Assembly (NCBI RefSeq): GCF_900637545.1
Contig: NZ_LR134376.1
Span: forward strand, 4,502,501 to 4,542,521
DNA length: 40,021 bases
Source of the DNA: Aeromonas encheleia
GTDB lineage: Bacteria > Pseudomonadota > Gammaproteobacteria > Enterobacterales > Aeromonadaceae
Reading direction: 5' to 3'
The notes below the pieces were generated by a model. That model was not told where the DNA came from. It did not search any database and was given only the letters and a program-made list of their open reading frames with translations. Numbering within the stretch: position 1 is the stretch's first letter; every line of letters starts with the position of its first letter. The position numbers and the translations under genes were made by a program. Of the stretch, positions 29,394-38,662 are shown in pieces.

Positions 29394-30158
29394 ATGTTTG
29401 AGATGAAAGCCGCCAGCTTCACGATAAGCGACCGTAAGCTGCTGCAACCCACCAGCCTGCGCTTCGAGCAGGGCCAGGTCTATGGCCTCATCGGCCACAA
29501 CGGCTCCGGTAAATCCACCTTGCTCAAGCTGCTGGCGCGCCAGCAGCTCCTGAGCGATGGCGAGATCCTGTTCGACGACAAGCCGCTGTCAGAGTGGGGC
29601 AACCGGGACTTCGCCCGTCAGGTGGCTTATCTGCCACAGCACCTGCCGAGTGCCGAGAACCTGCTCGGCCGGGAGCTGGTGGAGATGGGTCGCTACCCCT
29701 GGCGCGGCCTGCTGGGGCGTATGCAGGAGGCCGATCACCGTCAGGTCGACAAGGCCATCGCCCTCACCCATACCGAACGCTTCGCCGACAGGCTGGTGGA
29801 TACCCTGTCCGGTGGCGAGCGGGGCCGGGTCTGGCTGGCCATGCTGCTGGCCCAGGAGAGTCGCTTCATCCTGCTGGATGAGCCGCTGGCCGCGCTGGAT
29901 GTGGCCCACCAGGTGGAGGTGCTGACCCTGGTGCAGCAGCTGAGTCGTCAGCTCAACCTCGGGGTCATCATCGTCATCCATGACATCAACATGGCGTCCC
30001 GCTTCTGCGATCGGCTGGTGGCGCTGCACAGTGGCCGCCTGCTGACCCATGGCGAGCCTTCGCTCATCATGACCAGCGAGACACTGCACGCCATCTACGG
30101 CATCCCCATGGCCGTGATGCGCCATCCGGATCACGCCCACAATATCGCCATCATCTAG
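29394..30158 (+). CDS. fhuC: Ferric siderophore ABC importer ATPase FhuC
   Basis: 254 residues with an AGGAAC site before the ATG. Walker A is GHNGSGKST (34-42), the signature LSGGERGRV, Walker B FILLDEPLAALD, and the switch His lies in VIIVIHDINMA. It powers import of iron-siderophore complexes through FhuB. Length and the lack of extra domains fit the FepC/FhuC group. It follows the exporter gene by 47 bp and is 12 bp before fhuD. Confidence 0.94.
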   Translation: MFEMKAASFTISDRKLLQPTSLRFEQGQVYGLIGHNGSGKSTLLKLLARQQLLSDGEILFDDKPLSEWGNRDFARQVAYLPQHLPSAENLLGRELVEMGRYPWRGLLGRMQEADHRQVDKAIALTHTERFADRLVDTLSGGERGRVWLAMLLAQESRFILLDEPLAALDVAHQVEVLTLVQQLSRQLNLGVIIVIHDINMASRFCDRLVALHSGRLLTHGEPSLIMTSETLHAIYGIPMAVMRHPDHAHNIAII

Positions 30159-30170
30159 TCGGGGATATCG

Positions 30171-31100
30171 ATGCGTTTACTGAAAAAAACGGGCTGGATC
30201 TGCTGTCTGCTGGCTCCGCTGCTGTTGCAGGCCAAACCGGCAACTACCGAGCAGGGAGTGCAATCCATCCCCCGCATCGCGACCGTCGACTGGACGGTGG
30301 CTGAAACCCTGCTGGCCCTCGGCGTCACGCCGCTGGCCATGGGGGATGTGGACTCCTATCGTGCCTGGGTCGGTGAGCCAGAGCTCCCCGCCGAGGTGGT
30401 GGACATAGGCCTGCGAATGCAACCCAATCGCGAGCTGCTGGCGGAGCTCAAACCCGATCTGATCCTCATCTCGCCGCTGATGGCATCGCTGGAACCCACC
30501 CTGTCCCGCATTGCCCCGGTACAATCCATCGCCCTCTATGAACCCGATACCGATCTGTGGCAGCGGCTGCACGAGGCGACCCTGACCATAGCCGCCCTGG
30601 TGGGCAAGAGTGCCGAGGCCGAGCACCAGCTCGCCGCGCTGGACAGGGATCTGGCGCAGCTGAAGGCACAACTGCCTGCGGATCTGCCGCCGCTGCTGCT
30701 GGTGCAGTTTATCGACGAGCGCCATGTGCGGGTGTTTGGCCGCCACAGCCTGTTCGAGGCGGTGATGGGGCGGCTGGGGCTGCGCAACGCCTGGCAGGGG
30801 GAGACCAATGCCTGGGGCTTCTCCGTGGTCAGTCTGGAGCAGTTCCTGGCCCTGCCAGAAGCACGGCTGGTGGTGGTCGATCCCATCCCGGTGGGGGTGG
30901 GCGAGCGGCTGCAGGAGCCCGGGCTCTGGCAGCATCTGCCGCTGGTGAAGCAGGGCAAGGTGCTGCACCTGCCCGCCGTCTGGAGTTTCGGCGGTATGCT
31001 GGCCGCCCGCCGCTTCGCCGAGCTGCTGAGCGAGGCCCTGCAGGAGGACGCGGCCTCCGATCTGGCAACCCATGTGTCCGCCGAGGGGGCCACCCAATGA
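30171..31100 (+). CDS. fhuD: Ferric siderophore periplasmic binding protein FhuD
   Basis: 309 residues with a signal peptide (MRLLKKTGWICCLLAPLLLQAKPA). It is a cluster A-III / class III periplasmic binding protein with two lobes joined by a long helix. IATVDWTVAETLLALGVTPLAMGD and KPDLILISPLMASLEPTLSRIAPV are typical of FhuD. It overlaps the fhuB start by ATGA (31097-31100), so the two are co-translated. It carries the ferric hydroxamate from the outer-membrane receptor to FhuB. Confidence 0.93.
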   Translation: MRLLKKTGWICCLLAPLLLQAKPATTEQGVQSIPRIATVDWTVAETLLALGVTPLAMGDVDSYRAWVGEPELPAEVVDIGLRMQPNRELLAELKPDLILISPLMASLEPTLSRIAPVQSIALYEPDTDLWQRLHEATLTIAALVGKSAEAEHQLAALDRDLAQLKAQLPADLPPLLLVQFIDERHVRVFGRHSLFEAVMGRLGLRNAWQGETNAWGFSVVSLEQFLALPEARLVVVDPIPVGVGERLQEPGLWQHLPLVKQGKVLHLPAVWSFGGMLAARRFAELLSEALQEDAASDLATHVSAEGATQ

Positions 31101-33079
31101 ATCAAATCCTTCCCGTCTCCCTGCTGCGCCCCGGCCTCGTCCTGCTGCTGTTGACCCTGTCGCTGGCTGGCTGGGATCTGGCTCATCAACTGCCGCAGGC
31201 GCTCTGGTGGCAGACCCTGTTCTCGCCGCAGCTGAATGATGTCCGCCAGGCGGTGATCCACTTCAGCTGGCTGCCCAGGCTGGCCATCTGCCTGCTGGCG
31301 GGCGCCGCCCTCGGCCTGGCCGGTACCCTGATGCAGCAGGTGCTGCGCAATCCGCTCGCTTCGCCGACGACCCTGGGGGTCGCCTCCGGCGCCCAGCTGG
31401 CACTGATGGTGGTGACTCTGTTTGCCCCGAGCTGGTTGCTGATCGGGCGCGAGTGGATCGCCATGCTAGGGGGCAGCCTCGCCATGGGGCTGGTGTTTGC
31501 CCTGGCCTGGCGTCGTCAGCTCAACCCCGTGGTCATCGTATTCGCGGGCCTGGTGATCAACCTCTACCTGGCGGCCATCAGCCTGGGGCTGCTGCTGTTC
31601 TTCCAGGAGGAGCTGAAGGGCCTGCTGGTGTGGGGTAGTGGCTCATTGGCCCAGACCAGCTGGAGCGGTGTCGGCTACCTGCTGCCACGATTGCTGGTGG
31701 CCGGCGTGCTGGCGGCGCTGCTGGCTCGCCCCTTGGCGGTGCTGGAGCTGGATGACGCCAGCGCTCGCAGCCTTGGGGTCTCCCTCAAGCACCTGCGCTT
31801 CGCCGGCCTCGGCCTCGCGGTCTTCATCACCGCCTGTGTGGTGAGCGTGGTGGGGCTGATCGGCTTCATCGGGCTGGCGGCCCCCGTGATGGTGCGGATG
31901 CTGGGGGTGAGGCGGCTCGGTTTGCGCCTGCTGTGGGCCCCGGTGCTGGGCGCCCTGCTGCTGGCGGCTACCGATCTGCTGCTGCAATCCCTGACCCGCT
32001 TCTGGCCCGTGTTGATCCCGACCGGCGCCATGACGGCCTTGCTGGGGGCACCGCTGCTGCTCTGGCTGATCCCGCGCCTCAGCTTCAAGTCGACGACCCC
32101 GAAAGCTGCTGTCGGGCTGGTGGTGGCGCGGCATCCGGCGCCGGCGCGTTTCATCGCTATCCTGGTGGCCGGGCTGGTGGTCGCCATGCTGGCCTCCCTG
32201 CTGTTTGGACAGGGGATGAACGGCTGGGGTTGGCCGAGCTGGCTGAGGTGGCAGGCCCAGCTGGAGTGGCGTCTGCCGCGTACCCTGGCGGCCGGAGCTG
32301 CCGGTGTGCTGCTGGCGCTGGCGGGCACCCTGCTGCAGAGGGTCAGCAACAACCCCATGGCGAGCCCCGAGCTGCTGGGGGTGAGTGGTGGCACCTTCAT
32401 GGGAGTGATCGTCATGGCCCTGCTGCTACCCGCCCTGCCGCTGCCCCTGATGTTGCTGGGGGGCCTGCTGGGAGCCTTCGCCTGCCTGCTGCTGCTGGTG
32501 CTGATCAACCGCAAAAATGGCTTCCAGCCGGAGCGGATCCTGCTGTCCGGCATCGCCATCACGGCGCTGTTCGAGCCGCTGCAGGCCATCGCCCTGGCCA
32601 ACGGCGACATGCGGGTGCAGCAGCTGCTCGCCTGGATGTCCGGCTCCACCTATTACGTCACCCAGCCGATAGCCAGTGCGCTGGCGCTGTTGGCGCTGTT
32701 GATGCTGGCGGTCTGCCTGCTGGTGAGCCGCTGGCTCGATCTGATGCCGATGGGGCCGGCGGTGGCGACGGCGCTGGGGGTTCGCCTCAGCCGTGCCCAG
32801 CTCGTCATACTGCTGCTGGTGGCCGTGCTCACCGCCAGCGCGACCATGGTGATAGGGCCACTCTCCTTCGCCGGCCTGCTGGCACCCCACATGGCCAAGC
32901 TGATGGGGCTGGTGCGGGCCCGCTGGCATCTGCTCGGTGCGGCGGGTTGTGGCGCCCTGCTGATGGTGTCGGCCGACTGGATCGGCCAGCAGATCCTGTT
33001 CCCCCAGGAGCTGCCGGTCGGGTTGGTCTCCACCTTGTTAGGGGGCGCTTACTTCATGTGGTGCCTGCGCCGCCTCTAG
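31097..33079 (+). CDS. fhuB: Ferric siderophore ABC importer permease FhuB (fused two-half)
   Basis: 660 residues from the ATG at 31097 that overlaps the fhuD stop; the frame is open further upstream, but that stretch is antisense-like overlap with fhuD. Two FecCD-type permease halves (about 1-325 and 345-660) each have about ten membrane helices. They carry repeated motifs, LAGTLMQQVLRNPLASPTTLGV in part in the first half and LAGTLLQRVSNNPMASPELLGV in part in the second. This duplication is characteristic of FhuB, whereas FepD/FepG are separate proteins. It is the last gene of the block, followed by a bidirectional terminator. Confidence 0.95.
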   Translation: MNQILPVSLLRPGLVLLLLTLSLAGWDLAHQLPQALWWQTLFSPQLNDVRQAVIHFSWLPRLAICLLAGAALGLAGTLMQQVLRNPLASPTTLGVASGAQLALMVVTLFAPSWLLIGREWIAMLGGSLAMGLVFALAWRRQLNPVVIVFAGLVINLYLAAISLGLLLFFQEELKGLLVWGSGSLAQTSWSGVGYLLPRLLVAGVLAALLARPLAVLELDDASARSLGVSLKHLRFAGLGLAVFITACVVSVVGLIGFIGLAAPVMVRMLGVRRLGLRLLWAPVLGALLLAATDLLLQSLTRFWPVLIPTGAMTALLGAPLLLWLIPRLSFKSTTPKAAVGLVVARHPAPARFIAILVAGLVVAMLASLLFGQGMNGWGWPSWLRWQAQLEWRLPRTLAAGAAGVLLALAGTLLQRVSNNPMASPELLGVSGGTFMGVIVMALLLPALPLPLMLLGGLLGAFACLLLLVLINRKNGFQPERILLSGIAITALFEPLQAIALANGDMRVQQLLAWMSGSTYYVTQPIASALALLALLMLAVCLLVSRWLDLMPMGPAVATALGVRLSRAQLVILLLVAVLTASATMVIGPLSFAGLLAPHMAKLMGLVRARWHLLGAAGCGALLMVSADWIGQQILFPQELPVGLVSTLLGGAYFMWCLRRL

Positions 33080-33103
33080 GATCCTGAATAAAAAACGCAC
33101 AAT

Positions 33104-33134
33104 AAAAAGCCCGGGACCATGCCCGGGCTTTTTT
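33104..33134. terminator. Bidirectional terminator between fhuB and mnmE
   Basis: AAAAAGCCCGGG (33104-33115), loop ACCATG, then CCCGGGCTTTTTT (33122-33134): a GC-rich stem flanked by A and T runs. It lies between the convergent fhuB and mnmE stops and can end both. Confidence 0.9.
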
Positions 33135-33153
33135 GTGGGTGGCAGATGCCGGC

Positions 33154-34515
33154 TTACTTGCCGATGCAGAAGCTGGAGAAGATGCGGCCCAGCAGATCGT
33201 CCGAGCTGAACTCGCCGGTGATCTCGGACAGGGACTCCTGCGCCAGGCGCAGCTCCTCGGCCACCAGCTCGCCAGCCACATAGACTTCAAGCTGCTCCTT
33301 GGCCACCAACAGCCGATCGGCGGCACGCTCCAGTGCATCCAGGTGGCGACGGCGGGCCATGAAGCCCCCCTCGGTGTTGCCCTGGAAGCCCATGCAGGCC
33401 TTCAGGTGCTCGCGCAGGGCGGGCAGCCCCAGCTCGGTCTTGGCGGAGATGCGATAGACCGCGTGGCCCAGTTCACTGCGAGGAGCCAGATCCTCGCCGG
33501 TCAGATCGGCCTTGTTGCGTACCACGGTGAGACCGATGTTTTTTGGCAGGCGATCGACAAATTCCGGCCAGATCTCCCGCGGGTCTATCGCATCCGTGGT
33601 GGTGCCATCCACCATGAACAGCACCCGGTCGGCCTGCTCTATCTCGGCCCAGGCGCGCTCGATGCCGATCTGCTCAACCTTGTCCTGGGTGTCGCGCAGG
33701 CCGGCGGTGTCGATGATGTGCAGCGGCATGCCATCCAGGTGGATGTGCTCGCGCAGCACGTCGCGGGTGGTGCCGGCGATCTCGGTGACGATGGCGGACT
33801 CGCGTCCGGCCAGGGCATTGAGCAGGCTCGACTTGCCGGCGTTGGGACGGCCGGCGATCACCACCTTCATGCCTTCCCGCAGCAGGGCGCCCTGCTTGGC
33901 CTCGCCGCGTACGTCGTCCAGCTCGGCCATGATGCCGTACAGATCCCCCGCCACCTTGCCGTCGGAGAGAAAGTCTATCTCCTCGTCCGGGAAGTCGATG
34001 GCGGCCTCCACATAGATGCGCAGCCGGGTCAGGCTCTCCACCAGTTGCTGGATCTTGCCGGAGAACTGGCCCTGCAGGGAGTGCATGGCACTGCGGGCGG
34101 CCTGCTCGCTGGAGGCCTCAATCAGATCGGCTATGGCCTCGGCCTGGGCCAGGTCCAGCTTGTCGTTGAGGAAGGCGCGTTCGCTGAACTCGCCGGGACG
34201 GGCGGGGCGGAGGCCTTCAATTTGCAGGATACGGCGGATCAGCATGTCCAGGATGACGGGGCCACCGTGACCCTGCAGCTCCAGCACGTCCTCGCCGGTG
34301 AAGCTGTTGGGGGCCTTGAACAGCAGGGCTATGCCCTGGTCCAGCGGCTGGCCCTGCTCATCCTTGAACGGCAGATATTCGGCATAACGCACCCTTGGCA
34401 GTCGACCGAGTACGATTTCGGCGACTCGTTCGGCGGCGGGGCCTGAGACGCGGACTATGCCGACGCCACCCCGGCCGGGGGCGGTGGCCTGGGCCACGAT
34501 CGTATCTGTTGTCAT
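33154..34515 (-). CDS. mnmE: tRNA modification GTPase MnmE (TrmE)
   Basis: 453 residues (E. coli 454). The N-terminal formyl-THF-binding domain (1-118) and helical domain enclose a G domain with P-loop GRPNAGKSS (222-230), DTAGLRD and NKAD. The C-terminal CIGK carries the catalytic Cys of the family. It partners with MnmG for cmnm5U34 synthesis. In Vibrio and E. coli it sits near yidC and rpmH, as here. A terminator lies just upstream, between it and yidC, so it probably also has its own promoter. Confidence 0.97.
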   Translation of the reverse strand: MTTDTIVAQATAPGRGGVGIVRVSGPAAERVAEIVLGRLPRVRYAEYLPFKDEQGQPLDQGIALLFKAPNSFTGEDVLELQGHGGPVILDMLIRRILQIEGLRPARPGEFSERAFLNDKLDLAQAEAIADLIEASSEQAARSAMHSLQGQFSGKIQQLVESLTRLRIYVEAAIDFPDEEIDFLSDGKVAGDLYGIMAELDDVRGEAKQGALLREGMKVVIAGRPNAGKSSLLNALAGRESAIVTEIAGTTRDVLREHIHLDGMPLHIIDTAGLRDTQDKVEQIGIERAWAEIEQADRVLFMVDGTTTDAIDPREIWPEFVDRLPKNIGLTVVRNKADLTGEDLAPRSELGHAVYRISAKTELGLPALREHLKACMGFQGNTEGGFMARRRHLDALERAADRLLVAKEQLEVYVAGELVAEELRLAQESLSEITGEFSSDDLLGRIFSSFCIGK

Positions 34516-34570
34516 CTTGCTTGGCTCATCTGTTCGGTAATAGGGTCGGTCATTGCGGACATTGTAATAA

Positions 34571-34598
34571 AAAAGGCGGCCCGAAGGCCGCCTCTTTT
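34571..34598 (-). terminator. Intrinsic terminator between yidC and mnmE
   Basis: GGCGGCC CGAA GGCCGCC (34575-34592) is flanked by AAAA and CTTTT. On the minus strand it stands just after the yidC stop and is followed by six T. A TACAAT sequence immediately beyond could be the -10 box of an mnmE promoter. Confidence 0.82.
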
Positions 34599-34614
34599 GT
34601 CATCAGGGGGAAGA

Positions 34615-36261
34615 TCAGCTGCGGGTGTGCAGGCCTTTCTTCTCCAACTGACGGTAGATGATGGTCTGCTGGGTAATGGAGATGACGTTACTCACCAACC
34701 AGTACAGGGTCAGGCCAGCCGGGAACCAGAGGAACATGAAGGTGAAGATGATCGGCATGAACTGCATCACCTTCTGCTGCATGGGGTCCGTGATGGTGGT
34801 CGGGCTCATCTTCTGCAGGTACCACATGGAGGCACCCATGAGGATCGGCAGCACGAAGAAGGGGTCCTTCACCGACAGGTCGGTGATCCACAGGGCGAAC
34901 GGCGCGTGACGCAGCTCGACAGACTCCATCAATGCCCAGTACAGGGCGATGAAGATCGGCATCTGCACCAGGATCGGCAGACAGCCACCGAGCGGGTTGA
35001 CCTTCTCCTTCTTGTACAGCTCCATCATGCCCTGGGACATCTTCTGGCGATCGTCACCGAAGCGTTCCTTGAGCGCAGCCAGCTTGGGTTGCAGCATGCG
35101 CATCTTGGCCATGGAGGTGTACTGGGCCTTGGTCAGCGGGAACATGATACCGCGTACCAGCAAGGTCAGCATGATGATGGCCAGACCCCAGTTCTGGACG
35201 AAGCCGTGGAACACGGTCAGCAGCCAGTGCAGCGGCTGAGCGATGAACCAGAGCCAGCCGTAGTCGACGGTCAGGTCGAGGTGGTTTGCCACCTTGGCCA
35301 TCTGATCCTGCAGCTTGGGACCGACCCACAGCTTGCTGGTCACTTCGGCCTGCTGACCGGCAGCCACGTCAACCAGCGGCGCCTTGTAACCAATGATGGC
35401 CTGGTCTTTACCTGGGATCACGCGGCTGTAGAAGCTGTTGGTATCCTCGGCATTCGGTGCCCAGGCGGAGACGAAGTAGTGTTGCAGCATGGCGACCCAA
35501 CCACCCTTGGTGGTCTTGTTCAGGTCGGCATCCTTCATCTCGTCAAAGGTGTACTTCTTGTAGCGGGTATCTTCGCTGGAGAAGGCACCACCACGGTAGG
35601 CGCTGGCCACCATGGCATGACCTTCCTGGTCCTTCGGCGTGGTCACGGTCTGCTTCAGCTGGCCGTAGAACTGTACCTGGACGGGTGCGGCAGACTTGTT
35701 GTCGATCTTGTAATCGACGCCAATGGCGTAGTCACCGCGCTTGAGCACGAACTCCTTGGTGAAGACCACGCCCTTGCTGTCGGTCCAGGTCATGGGGACC
35801 ACGACCTGATCCTGACCGTCGGCCAGCTGGTAGCTGGTCTGGGCGGCTTCGTAGGTGGGACGACCCTGAGCCTGGCTGTCCGGGCCATCACGACCCACCA
35901 GACCGCTCTGGGCAACGTAGAGGTGCGCAGGTTGACTGGTCAGCAGGGTGAACGGCTGCTCCTTGCCTTCTTCCAGCTTGTGGGCCAGCAGTTCGGCAGA
36001 GACGATGTCACCGCCCTGGGTATCCAGGGTCAGCTTGAGCACGTCGGAGGAGACGGTGATCAGCTTGCGTGCGGTGGTGGCGTTGGCTTGCTCGGAAACC
36101 TGAGGAATATCACCGGTCTGACCGGCTTCAGGTACGAAATGTTCGGTTTGGGCCACGGTAGTCGGGGCCGGCTTCGGAGCCTTGTCGGACTCCCACTGTT
36201 GCCAGAGCAAAAAGCTCACGAACAGCAAACCGATCAGGAGTAAATTGCGTTGTGATTCCAT
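34615..36261 (-). CDS. yidC: Membrane protein insertase YidC
   Basis: 548 residues, identical in length to E. coli YidC. The N-terminal membrane anchor (NLLLIGLLFVSFLLWQQWES) is followed by a periplasmic beta-supersandwich domain (about 60-345) and the conserved insertase core with five helices (about 350-540). GGCLPILVQMPIFIALYWAL and the basic C-terminus (EKKGLHTRS) are present. It inserts small membrane proteins, including ATP synthase subunit c encoded in this window, alone or with SecYEG. It follows yidD by 5 bp. Confidence 0.97.
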   Translation of the reverse strand: MESQRNLLLIGLLFVSFLLWQQWESDKAPKPAPTTVAQTEHFVPEAGQTGDIPQVSEQANATTARKLITVSSDVLKLTLDTQGGDIVSAELLAHKLEEGKEQPFTLLTSQPAHLYVAQSGLVGRDGPDSQAQGRPTYEAAQTSYQLADGQDQVVVPMTWTDSKGVVFTKEFVLKRGDYAIGVDYKIDNKSAAPVQVQFYGQLKQTVTTPKDQEGHAMVASAYRGGAFSSEDTRYKKYTFDEMKDADLNKTTKGGWVAMLQHYFVSAWAPNAEDTNSFYSRVIPGKDQAIIGYKAPLVDVAAGQQAEVTSKLWVGPKLQDQMAKVANHLDLTVDYGWLWFIAQPLHWLLTVFHGFVQNWGLAIIMLTLLVRGIMFPLTKAQYTSMAKMRMLQPKLAALKERFGDDRQKMSQGMMELYKKEKVNPLGGCLPILVQMPIFIALYWALMESVELRHAPFALWITDLSVKDPFFVLPILMGASMWYLQKMSPTTITDPMQQKVMQFMPIIFTFMFLWFPAGLTLYWLVSNVISITQQTIIYRQLEKKGLHTRS

Positions 36262-36266
36262 AGTCT

Positions 36267-36515
36267 TCAGTTTCTTCGCTTTGGTTGCGGAACCGGGTCA
36301 TAACCACCCTCGGATAAGGGATGGCATTTTAATAGACGTTTGCTAGCTAACCAAACGCCTTTTATGAAACCGTGAAGTCGGATGGCTTCTATCGCAAATT
36401 GGGAACAAGTCGGAGTGAAACGGCAGCGTGGCCCGAGCAGGGGACTAATGATTAGCTGATACAGGCGTATCAGTTTGATAGCTACCCATTGCAACGGCGT
36501 GACAGAGTGCGCCAT
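36267..36515 (-). CDS. yidD: Membrane protein insertion efficiency factor YidD
   Basis: 82 residues with the family signature [21 protein letters not shown] and the three conserved cysteine/proline positions. YidD is a small amphipathic membrane-associated protein that assists YidC. Its first 34 bases overlap the end of rnpA in another frame, the usual arrangement in gammaproteobacteria. Confidence 0.95.
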   Translation of the reverse strand: MAHSVTPLQWVAIKLIRLYQLIISPLLGPRCRFTPTCSQFAIEAIRLHGFIKGVWLASKRLLKCHPLSEGGYDPVPQPKRRN

Positions 36516-36841
36516 AGCTTTTCCAGTAACTTGAACAACTCTTCGTTGTCCATCTCTTTGACACCGCCTTTGGCTATGACGACGATGTCGATAGCGGGCA
36601 GGTTGGCCTGATTGAGACGGAAGCTTTCCCGTACCACTCGTTTGACACGGTTACGCCAGACGGCACGCTTGAGTGCTTTTTTGGGCACGGCGAGGCCAAG
36701 ACGGGGATGTTCGAGAGTATTGGGGCAAGCAAGAAGTGTAATTTGCGGAGAAGCGGCCCGTACAGGCTCGGCGAAAACGCGTTTGAAGTGTTCGGGAGTT
36801 AACAGACGTAACTCCCGAGAGAAGGTGTGCTGGGTAGGCAT
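36482..36841 (-). CDS. rnpA: Ribonuclease P protein component
   Basis: 119 residues (E. coli 119). It contains the RNR motif [14 protein letters not shown] that binds the RNase P RNA and pre-tRNA leader, and the basic central cleft. The start ATG overlaps the rpmH stop as TAATG, so the two genes are translationally coupled. The RNA component gene (rnpB) is not in this window. Confidence 0.97.
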   Translation of the reverse strand: MPTQHTFSRELRLLTPEHFKRVFAEPVRAASPQITLLACPNTLEHPRLGLAVPKKALKRAVWRNRVKRVVRESFRLNQANLPAIDIVVIAKGGVKEMDNEELFKLLEKLWRTLSRRCNG

Positions 36842-36978
36842 TAGACTACCAGGCGGGCACGACCCTTGGCACGACGAGCGGCCAGAACCTTGCGACCATT
36901 GGCAGTAGCCATGCGGGCGCGGAAACCGTGAGAGCGCTTGCGCTTCAGGTTGGACGGCTGAAAAGTACGTTTACTCAT
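36841..36978 (-). CDS. rpmH: Ribosomal protein bL34
   Basis: 45 residues, [18 protein letters not shown]..., with the family core [20 protein letters not shown] Ser is inserted after Met compared with E. coli (MKRTFQPS), and the C-terminus ends ARLVV. GGAA lies upstream of the ATG. It is the first gene of the rpmH-rnpA-yidD-yidC operon and follows a 5' leader of about 190 bases with two possible hairpins. Confidence 0.97.
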   Translation of the reverse strand: MSKRTFQPSNLKRKRSHGFRARMATANGRKVLAARRAKGRARLVV

Positions 36979-37011
36979 GATTAGATTCCGTATTTCTGTA
37001 CAGTTTTGATT

Positions 37012-37086
37012 GTCACACTGAGCCGACGCGCCAGCTATAGCGTGTGACGACTAGCAAAAGAGGCCGAATTCTAAACAGAGTTCGGC
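37012..37086 (-). promoter_or_regulatory. Structured leader of the rpmH operon
   Basis: Two inverted repeats lie between the promoter and rpmH. The first is GTCACAC (37012-37018) with GTGTGAC (37042-37048). The second is GCCGAA (37063-37068) with TTCGGC (37081-37086). On the minus strand the second hairpin is followed by CTCTTTTG and looks like a weak terminator, so the leader may attenuate transcription. Confidence 0.45.
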
Positions 37087-37175
37087 TTCCAGTCAATCCG
37101 CCGTACCCCCTCATCTTGCTCTAACTCGTGAAGAGGCAGCGAAAGTTGACAGGATCCGTAGGATCAAGGGCCCGA

Positions 37176-37203
37176 ATTATACTGGCAACCCGGGGTTAAA
37201 CAA
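37176..37203 (-). promoter_or_regulatory. Promoter of the rpmH operon
   Basis: On the minus strand TTGTTT (37198-37203) and a perfect TATAAT (37176-37181) are 16 bp apart, about 200 bp upstream of rpmH. The box lies just downstream of the amino acid ABC terminator, which supports an independent transcription start. Confidence 0.75.
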
Positions 37204-37215
37204 GGATCCTCCAAG

Positions 37216-37236
37216 AAAAAAGGCGGCCAGGCCGCC
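37216..37236 (-). terminator. Terminator after the amino acid ABC operon
   Basis: GGCGGCCAGGCCGCC (37222-37236) is preceded by six A on the plus strand. On the minus strand it gives a GC hairpin followed by six T, 10 bp after the ATPase stop. Confidence 0.88.
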
Positions 37237-37246
37237 AAAGAGAGAG

Positions 37247-37981
37247 CTATTTAAGTACTTTGCGCAGGAACTCCCGGGTACGGGGATCCTGCGGATCGAC
37301 CAATATCTGATCCGGCGGGCCCTGTTCCACGATCCGGCCCCCCTCCATGAAGATCACCCGATCGGCGACATCACGGGCAAACTCGATCTCGTGGGTCACC
37401 ACCACCATGGTCTGGTGCTGGCTGGCGAGTTGTTTCATCAGCCCGAGCACCTCGTCGACCCACTCGGGATCGAGCGCCGAGGTGGGCTCATCGAACAGGA
37501 TCACCTTGGAGTGCGCCGCCATGGCGCGGCCGATGCCGACCCGCTGCTGCTGGCCGCCGGACAGCGACGCCGGGTAGGCATCCCGCTTCTCGGCGAGGCC
37601 GATGTCCTTGAGGATGCCGAGCGCGGTGGCACGAGCCTCCGCCTTGGGTCGCTTCCAGACGGTGATCAGCCCCTCGGCGATGTTGTCCAGCGCCGTCTTG
37701 TTGGCAAACAGGGCGTAGTTCTGGAACACGAAGGAGGCACGCTTGCGCAGCTCTATGGCCTGCTGCTCGCTGGCGTTGGCCAGGTCCAGCTGCAGGTCAT
37801 CGATGGCCAGCCGGCCCGCATCCGGGGTCTCCAGCAGGTTGAGGCAGCGCAGCAGGGTCGATTTACCGGTCCCTGAGGGGCCGATGATGACCACTATGTC
37901 CCCCTTCTTGACCTCAAGGTCGATGCCGTTCAGCACCTGATTACCGTCAAACGCCTTGGAGAGGCCCGTTAATTTAATCAT
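37247..37981 (-). CDS. Polar amino acid ABC importer ATPase (GlnQ/TcyN type)
   Basis: 244 residues. Walker A is GPSGTGKST (about 34-42), the signature [16 protein letters not shown], Walker [15 protein letters not shown] and the switch His in VVTHEIEFA. It belongs to the polar amino acid uptake ATPase group (GlnQ, HisP, TcyN). It is the last gene of a three-gene operon, 12 bp after the permease. The same three genes occupy this place beside rpmH in Vibrio. The substrate is not certain. Confidence 0.93.
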   Translation of the reverse strand: MIKLTGLSKAFDGNQVLNGIDLEVKKGDIVVIIGPSGTGKSTLLRCLNLLETPDAGRLAIDDLQLDLANASEQQAIELRKRASFVFQNYALFANKTALDNIAEGLITVWKRPKAEARATALGILKDIGLAEKRDAYPASLSGGQQQRVGIGRAMAAHSKVILFDEPTSALDPEWVDEVLGLMKQLASQHQTMVVVTHEIEFARDVADRVIFMEGGRIVEQGPPDQILVDPQDPRTREFLRKVLK

Positions 37982-37993
37982 GACAAACCTCCT

Positions 37994-38662
37994 TTAATAG
38001 GCACGGTTCAGGTGCACTTCCAGCAGGTGCTGCAAGCGGGTGAAGATGATGACGACGACCCAGTAGACCAGGGCGACCGCCATGAAGCTCTCGAAGAACT
38101 TGAAGGAGGAGGAGGCTTCCATCTGCGCCTTGCCCATGATCTCCGCCACCCCCAGGGTGAAAGCCAGGGAGGTGCTCTTGATCATGTCGATGAAGTAGTT
38201 CATCAGCGACGGGGTCGCGATGCGGGCCGCCTGCGGCAATATGATCCGCTGCATCGCCTGATAGCGACTCATGCCTATGCTGAGGGCCGCCTCCATCTGG
38301 CTCTTGTGGATGCCCAGAATGGCGGCGCGGATCGACTCGGCCATGTAGGCCGCAAAGTGCAGGGTCAGGCCGACGATGGCGGCGGTAAAGGCATCCATTC
38401 CCACGAAGATGGGGAAGAGTTGTGGCAGGCCGTAGTAGAGCAGGAACAGCTGGACGAGCAGGGGGGTACCCCGGAAGAACGAGATGTAGAGCATCGCCAG
38501 CCAGTGGATCGCGGGGACGCGAAACACCCGTACTATCGCCAGGGTCAGCGACAGTACGAGTGCCAATGCGAATCCCCACAGGGCCATTTCCATCGTGGTG
38601 CCCAGGTATTTGAGCAGGATGGGAAACAGCCCCAGTGTGTACTCGAGATCGAATTCCATCAT
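37994..38662 (-). CDS. Polar amino acid ABC importer permease
   Basis: 222 residues, the length of E. coli TcyL (YecS), which it resembles (YISFFRGTPLLVQLFLLYYGLP). About five membrane helices are predicted. The EAA loop contacting the ATPase is EAALSIGMSRYQAMQRIILPQA. It starts immediately after the binding-protein stop; a second ATG one codon later could also be used. Confidence 0.93.
   Translation of the reverse strand: MMEFDLEYTLGLFPILLKYLGTTMEMALWGFALALVLSLTLAIVRVFRVPAIHWLAMLYISFFRGTPLLVQLFLLYYGLPQLFPIFVGMDAFTAAIVGLTLHFAAYMAESIRAAILGIHKSQMEAALSIGMSRYQAMQRIILPQAARIATPSLMNYFIDMIKSTSLAFTLGVAEIMGKAQMEASSSFKFFESFMAVALVYWVVVIIFTRLQHLLEVHLNRAY

Noticed and set aside
30557..31096. Upstream extension of the fhuB frame by 180 codons
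   Set aside because: The extension overlaps fhuD in another frame and encodes Ala/Gly/Arg-rich, non-membrane sequence. The ATG at 31097 with the ATGA overlap gives a protein of normal FhuB length.
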